Notes under the pieces: generated by a model
The model's input: the letters and a program-made list of their open reading frames with translations, nothing else
What the model was told of the DNA's origin: nothing
The model's database searches: none
Part shown: positions 40,051-40,064 of the stretch, in pieces
Layout of the letters: every line of letters starts with the position of its first letter
Numbering within the stretch: position 1 is the stretch's first letter
Assembly: GCA_002070735.1 (NCBI GenBank)
Contig: MWDX01000004.1
Coordinates: forward strand, 1 to 40,064
Source of the DNA: Parcubacteria group bacterium ADurb.Bin115
Lineage (GTDB): Bacteria; Patescibacteriota; Patescibacteriia; Patescibacteriales; UBA12465
DNA: 40,064 nucleotides
Reading direction: 5' to 3'
Program-made: the position numbers and the translations under genes

Positions 40051-40064
40051 TTATGAAATTAACA

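Overview
The window looks like a stretch of chromosome from a Candidate Phyla Radiation (Patescibacteria, probably Parcubacteria-like) bacterium. The reasons are a divergent 16S rRNA gene, compact single-copy housekeeping genes, several short family members (a UvrA lacking one domain, short membrane proteins), a type IV pilus ATPase, LCP and VanW envelope proteins, and standard stop usage (TGA is used as a stop, so not the Gracilibacteria code). The clade assignment is inference; I could not run a phylogeny.

Layout. 1-598 is the 3' part of a 16S rRNA gene that ends in a terminator instead of leading to 23S. 805-2830 (minus) holds trpS and then two decaying genes, a nucleotidyltransferase and a peptidase E. 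2978-3272 is a tRNA cluster (Pro-GGG, Ala-CGC, Pro-CGG). 3402-9578 (plus) carries an LCP protein, der, pth and topA, with a candidate small RNA on the opposite strand between pth and topA. 9728-16637 (minus) carries two small membrane proteins, pheT, pheS and valS. 16754-20675 (plus) carries a DHH-family protein, tRNA-Ile(UAU), tRNA-Val, hsp20, a small protein and a VanW protein. 20716-26555 (minus) carries a second candidate structured RNA, a ComEC-like hydrolase, a 31-residue Lys/Ala/Val peptide with an exceptionally strong ribosome binding site, and glyS, argS and tyrS. 26678-31861 (plus) carries a membrane protein, a tandem double PilB/GspE ATPase, a translin/TRAX-like protein and a metallophosphoesterase. 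31916-36406 (minus) carries uvrA, a phospholipase D family protein and a patatin. From about 36407 to 39090 the DNA becomes visibly AT-rich: a helix-turn-helix antitoxin plus Fic/Doc toxin flanked by 20-bp direct repeats, then two unrecognised genes. The window ends with an L,D-transpeptidase-like ORF that lacks an obvious start codon.

How the genes fit together. Translation dominates: six aminoacyl-tRNA synthetase specificities (Trp, Phe, Val, Gly, Arg, Tyr), five tRNAs, 16S rRNA, peptidyl-tRNA hydrolase and the ribosome-assembly GTPase Der. A second theme is the cell surface (LCP, VanW, pilus ATPase, PLD-type synthase, patatin, L,D-transpeptidase). Most genes have no clear Shine-Dalgarno sequence and at least one promoter predicts a leaderless mRNA.

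The most interesting items are: a minus-strand hairpin RNA (about 7030-7141) whose apical loop repeats the anti-Shine-Dalgarno sequence; a roughly 170-nt minus-strand RNA (20716-20886) with a strong promoter and closing stem; a tRNA-Ile with anticodon UAU; a translin-family protein keeping the three TRAX-type acidic residues; a double pilus ATPase; a UvrA without the UvrB-binding domain; and the repeat-flanked toxin-antitoxin module.
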